From the NCBI GenBank assembly GCA_012295275.1, contig CM022676.1, positions 13,582,379 to 13,642,378 on the forward strand: a stretch of 60,000 bases of DNA, given 5' to 3'. The DNA comes from Chrysomallon squamiferum (taxonomy: Eukaryota; Mollusca; Gastropoda; Neomphalida; Peltospiridae). Position numbers and translations under genes: made by a program. The notes beneath the pieces were generated by a model. The model saw only the letters and a list, made by a program, of their open reading frames with translations. It had not been told where the DNA came from and did not search any database. Position 1 is the stretch's first letter. Every line of letters starts with the position of its first letter. Below are positions 34,966-46,390 of this stretch, in pieces.

Positions 34966-37900
34966 TGGTTTGAGGAATCTTATCCACAGGGAATTAAAAC
35001 AAAAAGCACAAGTCATCACATTTTCTTTGTCAAATTACATCAGAGTAATGTGGAAAGAAGAAGTATCGTGTGAGAGTGACAATTTAATATACAGCTGTTT
35101 GTTTGTTGTTATTGAGTTGTTTTTTTATCATTTGAGGCAAATTGTTTAAGGATGTTAGGCTTTGTACAAACATTTGTTTTAAAGAATGAAATGTTTTATA
35201 CATAGCAAGAGAGCAAGTTTGTTTTTAAGTTTAATGATATTCAACATAATATTTGTTTTGATACAACTTTCGTACAAGTCTGTAATCCACACTGGTTATA
35301 TTTAGTTATAAATTAGATGTATGTTGTCATGGGCACCAGTATTTATTACAATGGTAAAATGTCTCCACTTTAGTGACATGATGGCACAGAGTAATCAGTA
35401 TGCGGCATTGTTATACACTGAATAGTAACTTCTCATTGTTAGCAATAGCTTTTGTTGTAAACAGTGCATCGCTAATCCTATACAAACTGTGTCACCTACT
35501 GAGAATAGATACATACAACTTCTCCTCATTCCTTTCATATGTATATACTAAATGCAAAAATTCAAAATTAAAAAAATGTATACAAATTCAATTTAATGAA
35601 TAATATTTAATGATTTTTCAGCAGTATGCTACATTTTCAAGTCAAATGCTAGTTTTTTGTTTAAATGTAGAGTGGCAAAGAAAAAGTTGCCACTAACTAC
35701 TAAGTGACTACAGAATACATAATTGACATTTGACAGGTGCATGATTTTTACTCTTTTTTTTTTTTAGTCCACAAGAAATATATTGTAATGAAAAGAATAT
35801 AGGAAAGATTATCACATAAACTGTGTAGAACTTACCTTTAACAGTCAGTGTGAAGTTTATACTTTCAGATGTTTTTTAGAATTCTGTGCTGTACATGTGT
35901 ACACTTCCCCGTTCTGTTCAGTTTTTACATTACTGAGATGAAGCTGTGAAGAATTGCTTATTTCTGTTTGTTCAAGCATCCAGGAAAATGAACAAGGCGG
36001 TTTACAGTTAGCATCACATGTTACATCCAGACTCTCTCCTTCAGTAACTTCACCAGGTTCCAGTGGAATCAGTGTGATGTTGTCTGAAAGGCAAATTTTA
36101 GAAACTGACGTGAAAATGTGATGTTAAAAAACAAAACAAAAAAAAACATGTAACTATCCAAAGGTTAATGGTTACTTTAAAAAAAAAAACTGTTTAGTTA
36201 ATCAAACAATTATTAATGTCAGACAATTTAGTTTTTTGTTTTTTGCCACACTGATTTTAAATGAATGTTTGTTAGGCATATGGGTGTTATGGGCAAAACC
36301 TATCTTGGTCATTGGTAGTTAATGTTGAAAGAAATGGGTAACATGTTTAGATATATATAAAAAAAAAAAACCTGTTAAGAGCTCAACAAATAGATCATTT
36401 TTATAATTTTGAAAATTTTAGTTGAATGTTATAAACTGTCAGTGTAGTTGTGGTTTGTCATTTCTGATAAATCAAAAGTCAAGCTATTAAATGTTCCATA
36501 ATCCTTTAATTACCACACATCTTACAACCTTGATAATCTTAAGATAAATGGCAACACACAGTCAAGATTTGAAAATTCATACTCAGATGTTTCAAACATT
36601 TATATCTCTAGAAATGAAAGTCTTGTCACACCGAACTCTTATATACCTCAGTAACGACATTCAAGAATTCAAATACCAATAACATGAAAATCTCTCTTTG
36701 AAACGTGTTTTGTAATCCCTGACTAGTGATTTAATTGAAATTTGCCTATGAAAACTCAAAGTATTGGAAAGATCAAGTTATTGTTTCCACAGATAATGGG
36801 TCATTGATTAAGAAGACTGAAATTAACTTACTACTGATCATCTGTGTAAGGCCTCTTTACATAACACATAACTGCAAACAGACACCAAAGAATTGCTGTA
36901 GTAAACTGTTAAATTTCATTAATTGGTGTGTTTTTGCTTACAAATGAGTATATCGAGCCAAGAATCCTATTTGTAATTAAAGGCCAGTTAACAAACTGTG
37001 TTAATTGCATTCTGCCAAGATAGGAACGCTGAAAATACACACACAAACACAGTTACGTGTTCATGTGGATATGTATGTCAAATTCATTTTACTGTTTTGT
37101 ACTTACTAAGTTATTAAATATGCAAGAGTCTATGTTTATTACAACATGAAATATACTCATCAGTCAGAATTCCTGTAAATATTTGAATTTTGAAAATTTT
37201 GAATTCCCTGAATGTTAAACTATTTTTTGACACCTTCAAGTTTGATTTATCAAAATTACTCACTATTTTAAAAAATGAACATTATCTACTAACATGGAAA
37301 TTCTCTTATAAAATAAAAAATGTTATTTCACACAAAAGTATTTGTACTTGTCACTTACATTTTTTACAACTGCAAGATTAAGGCTAAAATTTTTTTTTTA
37401 AATTAAAAAAAATTACTAAATCAAGGGCCTCTAGCTAATGGTCACCTGTGTGTAAGGGCCACCTTAGTGACATCCTATGGTTGGTCATTATAAACAGGTT
37501 TGACTGTCTATATAAAAAGTTATAAAGATTTTAAGACAGTTATCATTTTGCTACAGTTATTAATTTTCAACTGCAATTATTTAATGTATATATATATTTA
37601 CATACTTAATTCAGATTTAATGCATGTAGTATTTTGATCAGGATCAGTCATTGGTCCATCAGTGCATGTCCAGGTTCCAGCATCTACTTCAGGATTGAAT
37701 GACTCTATTGTAAGTATGACATTATTTGTACTTGGGTCAATGGTAACACTATAACCACTTGTTACTCCTCTTAGACTACAAATAGTGTGAGCAATATTGC
37801 ATGTCACTATCTGATCACCATTTCCACGAAACATTTGTATACCATTTTCAACAGTTTCCGTTACTCTGCAAATGACTGTTGAATTGTGACCACTATATCC

Positions 37901-38187
37901 TCGGTTTAAACAATCTATGTATGTCGATGCACCACCTGGAAAATGTACAATGCATTGAAACTACATCAAAGAAGTTTTATGTTAAGTGAAATAAATTAAA
38001 AGCCTTTACATAAAGAAACTGATCACAAACAATAATTACCACATTATAACCACTGGTTTATTTTAGTCTATACAGTCTAAAAATAATGATAATTTACAGT
38101 TATTTACTATGTAATTTTACTGCCGTTCATACCTTTCACAGAATTATTACCAATCAAGATAAACAGCACAGCCACTTCAAAGATCAT
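32888..38187 (-). CDS. Gene 2: two-Ig-domain type I membrane receptor
   Basis: Complete minus-strand gene with coding exons 38187-38133 (leader), 37935-37606 (V-type Ig), 36083-35836 (C2-type Ig) and 33438-32888 (stalk, membrane span, cytoplasmic tail, stop). A non-coding 5' exon ends at 38831. All coding introns are phase 1. The exons total 1184 nt; restoring one A in the C2 exon gives 1185, or 394 residues plus stop. The predicted protein would sit in the plasma membrane with two N-terminal Ig domains, one span and a tail of about 130 residues rich in Ser, Asn and acidic residues. By family it is an adhesion or immune-type receptor; the ligand is unknown. It is paralogous to the first two domains of gene 1. 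I do not recognise a named orthologue. Confidence 0.8.
33439..35835. other. Gene 2 intron before the TM exon
   Basis: AT-rich intron. About 33988-34490 is duplicated at 48592-49700, and an A run of 30 lies at 34934-34963. I see no exon. The 63-codon open frame at 34419-34610 has no domain. Confidence 0.65.
33988..34490. repeat. Duplicated block, copy 1 (partner 48592-49700)
   Basis: The left part (to about 34325) matches 48592-48970, and the right part matches 49540-49700. Shared words include ATCTCATCTTTGTTTTAACG, CTTGAGATT, AAAGTTCTGTTTG and TTATCCAGTGGAT. The partner is split by an insertion of about 570 bp, so this copy has the unbroken state. Confidence 0.75.
35836..36083 (-). CDS. Gene 2 C2-type Ig exon (one-base frame break)
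   Basis: The acceptor AG is at 36084-36085 and the donor GTAAG at 35831-35835; both are phase 1. It reads NITLIPLEPGEVTEGESLDV, then TCDANCKPPCSFSWML (first cysteine, extra CKPPC pair, tryptophan), QLHLSNVKTEQNGEVYTC (second cysteine) and TAQNSKK. The final strand, SINFTLTVK, is in the next frame. The break coincides with a run of six A (T at 35872-35877), where a seventh would restore frame. The exact fit of the total gene length supports read error. Confidence 0.8.
36084..37605. other. Gene 2 intron between V and C2 exons
   Basis: AT-rich intron. About 36565-37250 is the second copy of the block at 30865-31480. Nothing else is recognised. Confidence 0.65.
36565..37250. repeat. Duplicated block, copy 2 (partner about 30865-31480)
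   Basis: Same orientation as its partner, lying within the gene 2 intron. The small indels and substitutions throughout mean the duplication is not recent. Confidence 0.7.
37606..37935 (-). CDS. Gene 2 V-type Ig exon
   Basis: The acceptor AG is at 37936-37937 and the donor GTATG at 37601-37605; phase 1 at both ends. It is 330 nt and fully open: GGASTYIDCLNRGYSGHNST, VICRVTETV (first cysteine), then VTCNIAHTICSLRGV, NVILTIESFNPEVDAGTW and TCTDG (second cysteine in a WTC motif). The E-V-D-A-G-x-W-x-C motif is V-set-like. Extra cysteines match the style of the V-like exons of gene 1. Confidence 0.85.
38133..38187 (-). CDS. Gene 2 signal-peptide exon
   Basis: The ATG is at 38185-38187, three bases into the exon (acceptor AG at 38191-38192). 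It encodes MIFEVAVLFILIGNNSVK and leaves in phase 1 at a GTATG donor. It has exactly 55 coding nt, like the gene 1 leaders and the plus-strand leader at 51348. Confidence 0.85.
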
Positions 38188-38830
38188 TATCTGTAAAATA
38201 ATTAAATACCACAAATGTAAAAAAAAAAATATATATATATATATATTACGCATTTGTAACTGGTTCATTTATTTTATTCATATTTTTTATTTATGTATTC
38301 AGTATTGTTATCAAGAGTTTAAAAGGAGTAATGCCGTTGATTAGTTTGAATTGAATGTATGCTGCTAATGCGAGAGTAATATATAGAAAAATTAAACTTT
38401 AAAAAGCCACCATGACCATGCTATATGAAAATATTAAAAGCTGATAATAGTAAGTTGCTCTTTCACATCAACTCAATTGGTACTTCATTTGAATCATATA
38501 ATCTCTTGCTTTTTTCATTACTGTTTTATTTTTAATTTTAATTTTTTTTATTATTTACCAATTACCAAAAAATTATCGAGGTGGCATGTTTATGATGTTA
38601 GAGATCATTAATTTAAATGTTAAAATATCTTTATCAGTATCATGACTATGATTATCAGAATCAAAAATAACACATTAATTTCAGATTAAATTATTTCCAC
38701 TGTAACTGTCATGATCGTGATCCGCAAAATAGTGAAATAGTCACGAACTCAGCTACAGACGTTCTCCTCAAATGTTTGTTTTTAAATGTTACAGAAAAAC
38801 ACCATAAAATAGATAGATTTAATAACTTAC

Positions 38831-38910
38831 TGGCAGATGTAACGTGACAGGCCTTCGAAACCTTGCTTCTTCTTTGGTATTTTTCACCGATCTCTGATGC
38901 GCAATCCATT
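38831..38910 (-). other. Gene 2 5' UTR exon (3' border firm, 5' end approximate)
   Basis: A GTAAG donor at 38826-38830 matches the acceptor at 38191-38192. No ATG-led frame continues into the leader exon from here, so it is likely non-coding. The transcription start is not visible; the right limit given is a guess. Confidence 0.45.
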
Positions 38911-39082
38911 CAAATCTCGTACTCGACCATCCGGTTTTCTGTCTGTTTAATGCTTGGCCAAAAACACGTGTCGAGATTAACTAGTCTGTAGTCTAGTTAT
39001 ATCTTGAGTCAGTTTGGAATTTGAGTATCAAATTGGTGAAATGAGCTAATGTGACATTAAAAAAAAAAAAAAACAAAAAAAT

Positions 39083-39230
39083 TCTATCTATCTATCTATT
39101 ATATTATATTTATATTGTATTGTATTGTATTGTATTGTATTGTATTATGTTATATTATATTATATACATACATACATACATACATACATACATGCATACA
39201 TACATAATACATACACACACATATATATAT
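39083..39230. repeat. Compound microsatellite (TATC, TGTAT, TACA, TA)
   Basis: A run of four adjoining simple repeats. The open frames over it are artefacts. Confidence 0.95.
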
Positions 39231-41131
39231 ATATTGCTTTTTTTTATAAAATACTTCCAGAATTATTCTATTGTTTTAAATTAAAACATCTTCAGGCCAA
39301 CTTTCTTTCTTCATGAGACATCCATAAACATGTTTAAATCGAGGCCTTCTTGTATTTTATAACTTTATACTTTTTTTTTTAGCATTATTTAAGTTGTGAT
39401 ATCATTTCAATGGGACAGTAATAACTGATATTAATTAAAACAAGCTGTTATTAGACATACTTGAAACATTCAGAATCTGTTCTTATTATTATGCAACTAT
39501 TTACTAGATTTAGATAATTTGTATTCATGCTTCCAGTGATTTGTGGACATTGTATAGGAATATATGATGATTCCAAATGAACAGGTCTGTAATAGTAAAG
39601 GGTCATTCCGTGTCAAATCACCCAATGGGTTAAACCCGACCGTCTCAAATTTTATTAAACTTGGTGTACTTGTTGATTGGGATCTGAATTTGTTCTCCAT
39701 AATTATTAATTATACATTTATCAGTTTGTTGTAGGTAATTGTTAATTTATTTTGTATTATTATTTTTGAATTTGTTCTTGGGTATTTCTGTATTAATTTA
39801 TTATTCATCCAGTAACTCATTTACACTCAAAAGCCAATTTTATTTGTGTGCTAGGCTGTTGTTACATAAACAAACAAACCTTTATTTATATTATAACTAT
39901 CAGATTTTTGAATAAAGTTTGTTTTCTGTGAAAACTATTAGGGTCATTCCATGTCAAATCATCCAAAACTTTTTTTTTTAATTCCGACCGTCTCAGATTT
40001 TATGAAACTTGGTATACTTGTTGACTGGGATCCCACAGCACCAAATCCAAAAATTTAGGCCAATCGGACCAGTGGTGGGGAGATACAGCAACCTGAATTT
40101 TTAGACATATCTTCATAAAATTGGTATTGTTGAAAAGGCAATATAAGACGGATTCCAAATCTGCCTACAACAAATTGATAAATGTATAATTATGGAGAAC
40201 AAATTCAGAATTACTAAAAATAGATTATAAAATTATAGACACCAAATTAATAATTTCCTGCAATTTCTAAAATTCCAAAAAGAAGTTTTTAAATAATGAC
40301 AATAAACTGAGGAGAAGAAAAAATAATGCACAGTACGTAATATAACAATTAAAAATTAACAAAAACAGATTAACAAAAACTAAAATATATACTGATAACT
40401 TAAGACAGAATTATCAAAAAGCCATAAGTATTTATAGATATAAATAAATAAATTAATAAGTTCAGCAAAAATAACAGAAACATTTTTCATGAATTTTTCA
40501 TTTTAATTCCTGTCATTTGCAAAATTTTGATTTTAAAAATGCACAATAATTGACGTGCAGCTTTGTAAAACCTGTATGATAATCAGCTTGACTCAGTATG
40601 AATAATTTCAAAGCTTTTTTCAGTTAATTCTGATTCTGTTGGTACTCGTTCTACTTTTTCTTATGTGTCTGTCAGTGATTAGTAGAATCACATAGAAGTC
40701 AAGTGCAGTTTCATTTTTGTGACAATTAACAAATGCATGTGAAGAGAATAAATTATTGTTGGAGGAGCCAAACTGCATGTAAAATTCAGTTTAAATAAAC
40801 TGTGCAGGAATACAGAGGAAGCTTTCATGAAATAGTATCAAAATGGGATTTATTTATTGAGAAAGTTCCATCCAAAATTGCTATGTTTTATGTTGCATGA
40901 ATTCAAGTTCAGTATCAAAGAAAACAAAAACTTTGAAATGAAAGATTACTAATAATGAAGGCTCTGGGGTGGTAACTAATATTGAAAACTCATGAAAATG
41001 AAACTGAATCCAAATCTGGACAAAATATTTTGTTTTCCTGATCTGTTGTCTTATAGACTAACAGTACCAGTTGAAGCATATTTATGGTATGCTTATTTTA
41101 AAATAATGCTTATGAAAAGATGTTCTTCTTT

Positions 41132-41175
41132 TTAATTAATTAATTAATTAATTATTATTATTAAAACTTATTAAA

Positions 41176-41217
<42 letters not shown>
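41132..41217. repeat. (AATT)n and (ATT)n microsatellite
   Basis: Two adjoining simple repeats inside the element. Confidence 0.9.
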
Positions 41218-41483
41218 GATGTAGAATGTAATCTACAAAGATATATCTTGCTTACTTTGATGTTAAAAAAATGGTAAAATATGTCAAATTGTGGCTTATA
41301 GTATACACAGCAGTGGGAAGAAACAATTATGCATTAGGATCAATCATTTTTATTTTTGTTTATGTTAGAGTGAATATTTTATTGGCAATGTACTCAGCAC
41401 TCAGATAAATTAAAAATTTTTTTTTTTTTTTTTTTTTCACATTTCTTTTTTTTTTATTATATTCATTAGTATACATTTTAACC

Positions 41484-41488
<5 letters not shown>

Positions 41489-41525
<37 letters not shown>
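41489..41525. repeat. (ATT)n microsatellite
   Basis: Trinucleotide repeat; a poly-Asn open frame over it on the minus strand is an artefact. Confidence 0.9.
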
Positions 41526-41526
<1 letters not shown>

Positions 41527-44478
41527 AATCTTATTTGTAACTTGTTTCTGTTTCTCTAATGTTATTCCACTCCAAAAGAACCAAATACCAAACATTTTCC
41601 AGGGTGACCATCTCTTATTATGATACAAATTCACTCATATAAATGCTAAATGTTGGGACCAGATTCTTAGTATTTTGAAATTATGACTGATCAAAACTAG
41701 TGCCTGTCACCTCATTCTTGGCAATCGGAACTATATCAAGGTACTTCAGGCTATTTTTGAAGTTAATAACTTTATTTATTGTAAAGATATTGAGCTGAAA
41801 TTTGCTTTGTTACATGCTTCAGAATGGATTCATTTTTGTACATATCTGTGTTGGTTGTTGACTAGGACATATCTAAAATTTAGTTTTTTATCATTTGAAA
41901 CATAGTTTTTGTACTTTGGAGGTCTGTTATTTATTTGTCTTAGATACAAACTGTTGATTGATTTGAAGTATGCAACTATGGATATTTCTTTGTGGTAAAG
42001 ATTATCTGAATACTGTAAAAATATTAATATGTAGATAATGTCCAAATATGAGAAAAACATAACAAAATGCAAAAAATATACATGCATAGTTGGGGTGATT
42101 TGACCATGTGGGCAATTACCTAGCACCATGAGCTTTTAATATGATTAACTATTATCTATTTGCTATAGGTATTCCAACTTGTGGCTCAAAGTTCAGGAAC
42201 AACGCATGCATTATTTATCATGTTATACAGATTTTGTACTAGTAACCATAGCTTAATCACAAGTATTGTTTTAATCTGAATTTCATTCTGGGCATAAGTT
42301 CATTTTCATGTTACAGCAATTTTTTTAAAAATTACAATAATGTTTGTTAAACCAGATACATCTACTTAGAGCAAAAAAATTCTGAATAAAAAATTGGTAG
42401 TTATTAGAAAGAATTGTTTGATTAACTGCCAGATATTTTCTTTAGATATATGGGGAAAATGCAATCTGGTACATACTATTATTAAAAGATAATTAAATTT
42501 AAGGAAATAATGCACATATGTTAAGCTTTTGAGGAGAAATAAATCGAAGATTTAGTAAGTAAATTAATTAATTAATATAGTGAAATCCATCAGAATCAAA
42601 CACGCTGTAAACTGAAATTCCTTTGAAACCAGACATATTTTGCAACTCCTTTTTAAATATCAGTTCTGAATATAACCTCTATAAACTTAGAACTTACAGT
42701 TATCTGAAGCTGCTTAACTCTTCTTAGCATAGGATACTCTATCTTGCTGGCTAATACAGGTTTTGATGGGTGTACAGTCCAGTGCCTGAGCTTGTTGTTA
42801 AAGAATCAGCTCTCTTTCCATCAGTTGATACTCTTCATCATAATTAACAGTCTTATCAGGGTTTTTTTCATCTTCTGAGCAAAACAGTATTGCATGCCTA
42901 ATCATTGTGAATCCTAGCCTGAAAAGCTGCCATTCAAGGTTATATATTAGTTTAGATTTGTTCACCTCCCATGACTTTGATTTTGATGATGGCATATTGT
43001 AAAGAAATGTTTTCACATAGACAGGACCTTTAAAGTTAACAGTATCTGTACAAAAAACCAGTGGCTTACTTTGTGATATCCATCAGCACCACTTTATAGG
43101 TAAAACAGCTACATTGAGAAGCTAAAAGAAAACCTTTCTGTTGTCTTGTTAAACATTGTAGAAAACTGCAGCTTCAAAATTCAAGATGCTGCTCAATGCT
43201 ACCACTGATAAAATTCTCAAGCCACACTCCACTCATTCATATTACACTCTGAATGACGAATTAAAATACCTAAATGGCTGTATAATTTAAGATTGCATTC
43301 ATTTATTTCAGCCATTGTGTATTATCTTAAAACACAATATTATCCTTTAAGAAACTTTCACACTTCAATAATGGGCAGCTGGTCAATATAAAAACTTCAA
43401 AAGCTTTATTAAATGATGCTATCATAAAAGTTGCAGTAGATGCATTTCTTTGCCACAAGCCATGGTAAGAGTCCTTGTGATGGTATTTATGGTACAGTGA
43501 AACATCTGATTGCTAGGGATAGCTTGACAGCATCTGATATGTTTATCTGCATCCAGTCACATTGCTAGAGTGACATTTTTGTTTTCTTCATTTTTGCACA
43601 TAACACTGGACGAAATGAAAAGCAGTTTGAACTGTCTTCTTGCTTGGATTCAGCTACGACTCTTGTAGGCACTTGATCTCACCACTGTTTCATTTCCATC
43701 AGTGAAGTAGAGCTGAGAATGAAAAGAATCTTGGTTAACAATGTATATACTTTGATCACTTCAGACCAGACACTGTTACCATCACTACCTAGTATGCACC
43801 ATGATTCCCAAAGCTAAAGTTAAGACAAAGAATGTTATTGAAAGTATAGCAGAATGTTGTGATGAAGAAAATGATGTTCTTGTTGAAATGATCCAGTAAA
43901 GGACCTCTCTCCTGGCCTTCAGCTTCATGAAAAGATTAGTGTTAGGTTCAGTTTCAAGTTGTCATTTGTCCTCTGGTGCACCTCAAGTGCAAGGACATAG
44001 TGCTCAATTTTATTAAACTGTCTACACAGATTAAAAATAAATTACCAACATTTCTGTAATTAAATGTGGATATAAAGTTGAACCTGTATATTAAGACATT
44101 CTAATTATGAATACTTTCTTGATGTATGTTGATGTTTGAACTTACGGTTGAAGTAAACAGTTGAATCACTGCACTGAAACTTTACTTTCCCATTATTAAA
44201 CAGGGATTAGAAAGTTAAGTTTATTTATGTATCAAGGTTTGAGCCACAGTTATTAGCTTTAAAAAATAGCCCAAAACATTATGACATACAATGGGGTAAC
44301 AGGCACTACTTTTGATCAATCATAATTTCAAAACTAATAAGAATCTTCTGTGAGCATTTTGCATGTTTCCATCATTTATATGGATGCACAAATAAGTGAA
44401 ATGGTCACCTGGGCTATTCTGGTAGGGTTGCCACAGAATGATCCTTTTTTTGTTTTTAGTGAATTTGTTTAATAATGT

Positions 44479-44994
44479 ACTCCATCAGAATTGTTTCTTG
44501 GCAGACGTGTTCGAACGAGATTGGATATCTTGCGTCCAAGTTTGGAGAACTCTGTTAAAAAGAGAACTATTCCAAAAGCAAGTAAAACACGGGTGTTCAA
44601 TGTTGGAGATTCAGTACAAGTGAAGAACTACAGAAGATCTGACAAGTGGTTGAGTGAATAAAGTACTGTGTCAGCATGGCCTGTTACCTAAACAGTGAAA
44701 GTTGGAGATTTTGTGTGTAAAAGACATGTGGATCAATTTCGTAAATGTGTGCATTTGGAGGATAATAGGAACCCTTCCCCTGAACTGTCTGCAATTGGTA
44801 CTGAGTCTGAAATGGAATTTGTTGAACCAACTGTTCAGGTGGAAGAGATTGAGATGAAAAACAGAACGGTTACTTCTAATGCCGTAGAGGATGCTTCTGA
44901 TGTCATCGACGATACTGTTGACGATGTACCGCAACTACCAATACCACCAACGCCAAGATTCCTAGACATGCTCGAAAAACAACTCAAAGACTGA
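44479..44994 (+). pseudogene. Ty3/gypsy-type pol, integrase C-terminal end (broken)
   Basis: The plus-strand frame opens TPSELFLGRRVRTRLDILRP, then VFNVGDSVQVKNYR, SDKWL, and VGDFVCKRHVDQFRKCVH. This order (RTRLD, GDxV, KWL, RHxDQ) is the C-terminal end of Ty3/gypsy integrase in the K02A2.6-like group. Two in-frame stops at 44659-44661 and 44689-44691 break it, and everything upstream of the integrase tail is missing. The last part (44695-44994) is open and acidic and ends at TGA. It is a dead 5'-truncated copy. Confidence 0.8.
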
Positions 44995-45177
44995 TAGAAA
45001 CTATTTAAAGTGATTTAATCTGAATCTGTGTAATACGGAATTCATTGAAAGATTGTAGAATTAGTGTTATTTTTTTTTATTATATTTTTTTAAAATAATT
45101 ATTTGTTATTTGAAGTTCCATATGTGACCAATGGACATACTTGATAAACTGTAATTGAACTATTATGGTGTCCAATG

Positions 45178-45205
45178 AAAAAAAAAAAAAAAAAAAAAAA
45201 AAAAA
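45178..45205. repeat. Poly-A run
   Basis: About 28 A between the pol relic and its putative terminal repeat. Confidence 0.9.
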
Positions 45206-45322
45206 TAAAAGTTTATTTGTAAAGTTCAAAGTTCAATTGTTTAGTTATTACTAATTAGTAAATCACACAAATTTATTTTAGAATTTTACATATAACATAA
45301 TTTGTGGGTAAATTGAAAATTT

Positions 45323-45337
45323 GGAGGGGAGGAAGTT
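45323..45337 (+). other. Polypurine tract and putative LTR start
   Basis: GGAGGGGAGGAAG is a purine-only tract standing alone in AT-rich DNA, followed at once by TTGTGTATC. In LTR retrotransposons this arrangement marks the junction into the 3' LTR, which would begin near 45337. I cannot find the LTR's outer end. Confidence 0.45.
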
Positions 45338-45339
45338 GT

Positions 45340-46352
45340 GTATCTAAATGGTGTTATAGTTAACATTGTTACAGTTTACGATAATGGCAATAGAAGAGCT
45401 GTAGTCATACAGAGAACTGAACTTTAAAATGAGCAACCACTTAAACACTGATACCAGCAAATTCCAGTTGTTATATACAGTAGAAGCTGAACATTTTGGA
45501 TGTCAGAAATCTGGATTATGACAGACTCTCTTTCTAAATAAAGCAATGTTTTGTTTGGGTATGTATTGCACTGTCACAAACAAGCTATCAAACTGATTAT
45601 ACAGAAATCATATTTTTTTTGGAAGTTTTGGGCTTTGTATATGAAAGATTTTTCATTAATGAATAAAAAGTAAATAATCAGTTTGTATAAATTGACTGCT
45701 CCTTTCATATGTTTCCAGATATTTTATTTTTACAATTACAAACATTAAAACATCTACTTTTTTGAGGTGAAAATATTTGTTTATTTTTATCAAGTGTTGA
45801 TTTTATTATACTTTACAATTGCTAATTTTGCTAAAAACAAATATGCATTATTAATTAATGGATAAAACATAAAAATGTATTGTTCATCTCTGTTTGATTC
45901 CTCTTTAGAACAAAATATTGAAAGTACTGCTATTTAATATATCTTTTCTGATACTTTGGAAAAACATTTTGTGAAGGTTAGAAAAGATAGGAAAGGCGTT
46001 CACGTCAAACAATATGAGGACAGTTTCTGGAACAGATTGTTTCAGACATATTTATGCACGCAGACAGACAAAAAAATCAGGATTAGCTTACATCAAAGAA
46101 ATGCAATACGGTTAGGCAGTTTCTTGATGTTGTTGGACATAACTGAACATTTATTAAAGACTATTTATTTAAGCTTTTGAAGAACTTTTTGACAAACTTT
46201 TGCAAATAGTGGTCATAAATAAACTGTTGGATAGATCCATTATAACCAACGTTTTGAATGTGACTGTTGTCAAGAACAGAATAGTTCAATAAAGTTATTA
46301 TTTATACTAGTAAAGTGTAAAGTAAATCAGAAAGGAAATATTCAATTCACAG

Positions 46353-46390
<38 letters not shown>

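Larger units (their letters stand above)
39600..44444. mobile_element. Decayed element with terminal inverted repeats
   Basis: The left end reads GGGTCATTCCGTGTCAA. The reverse complement of the right end (44428-44444) reads GGATCATTCTGTGGCAA, an imperfect inverted repeat. A second copy of the left end starts at 39946 and continues with the same downstream words (CCGACCGTCTCA, TTTTAT, AAACTTGGT, TACTTGTTGA). Within it, 39684-39735 is an inverted copy of 40164-40208. The interior holds AT-rich sequence, ATT repeats (41132-41217, 41489-41525) and short broken open frames such as 42798-43016. I recognise no transposase, and no clear target-site duplication is visible, so the class is unassigned. 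Confidence 0.5.
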
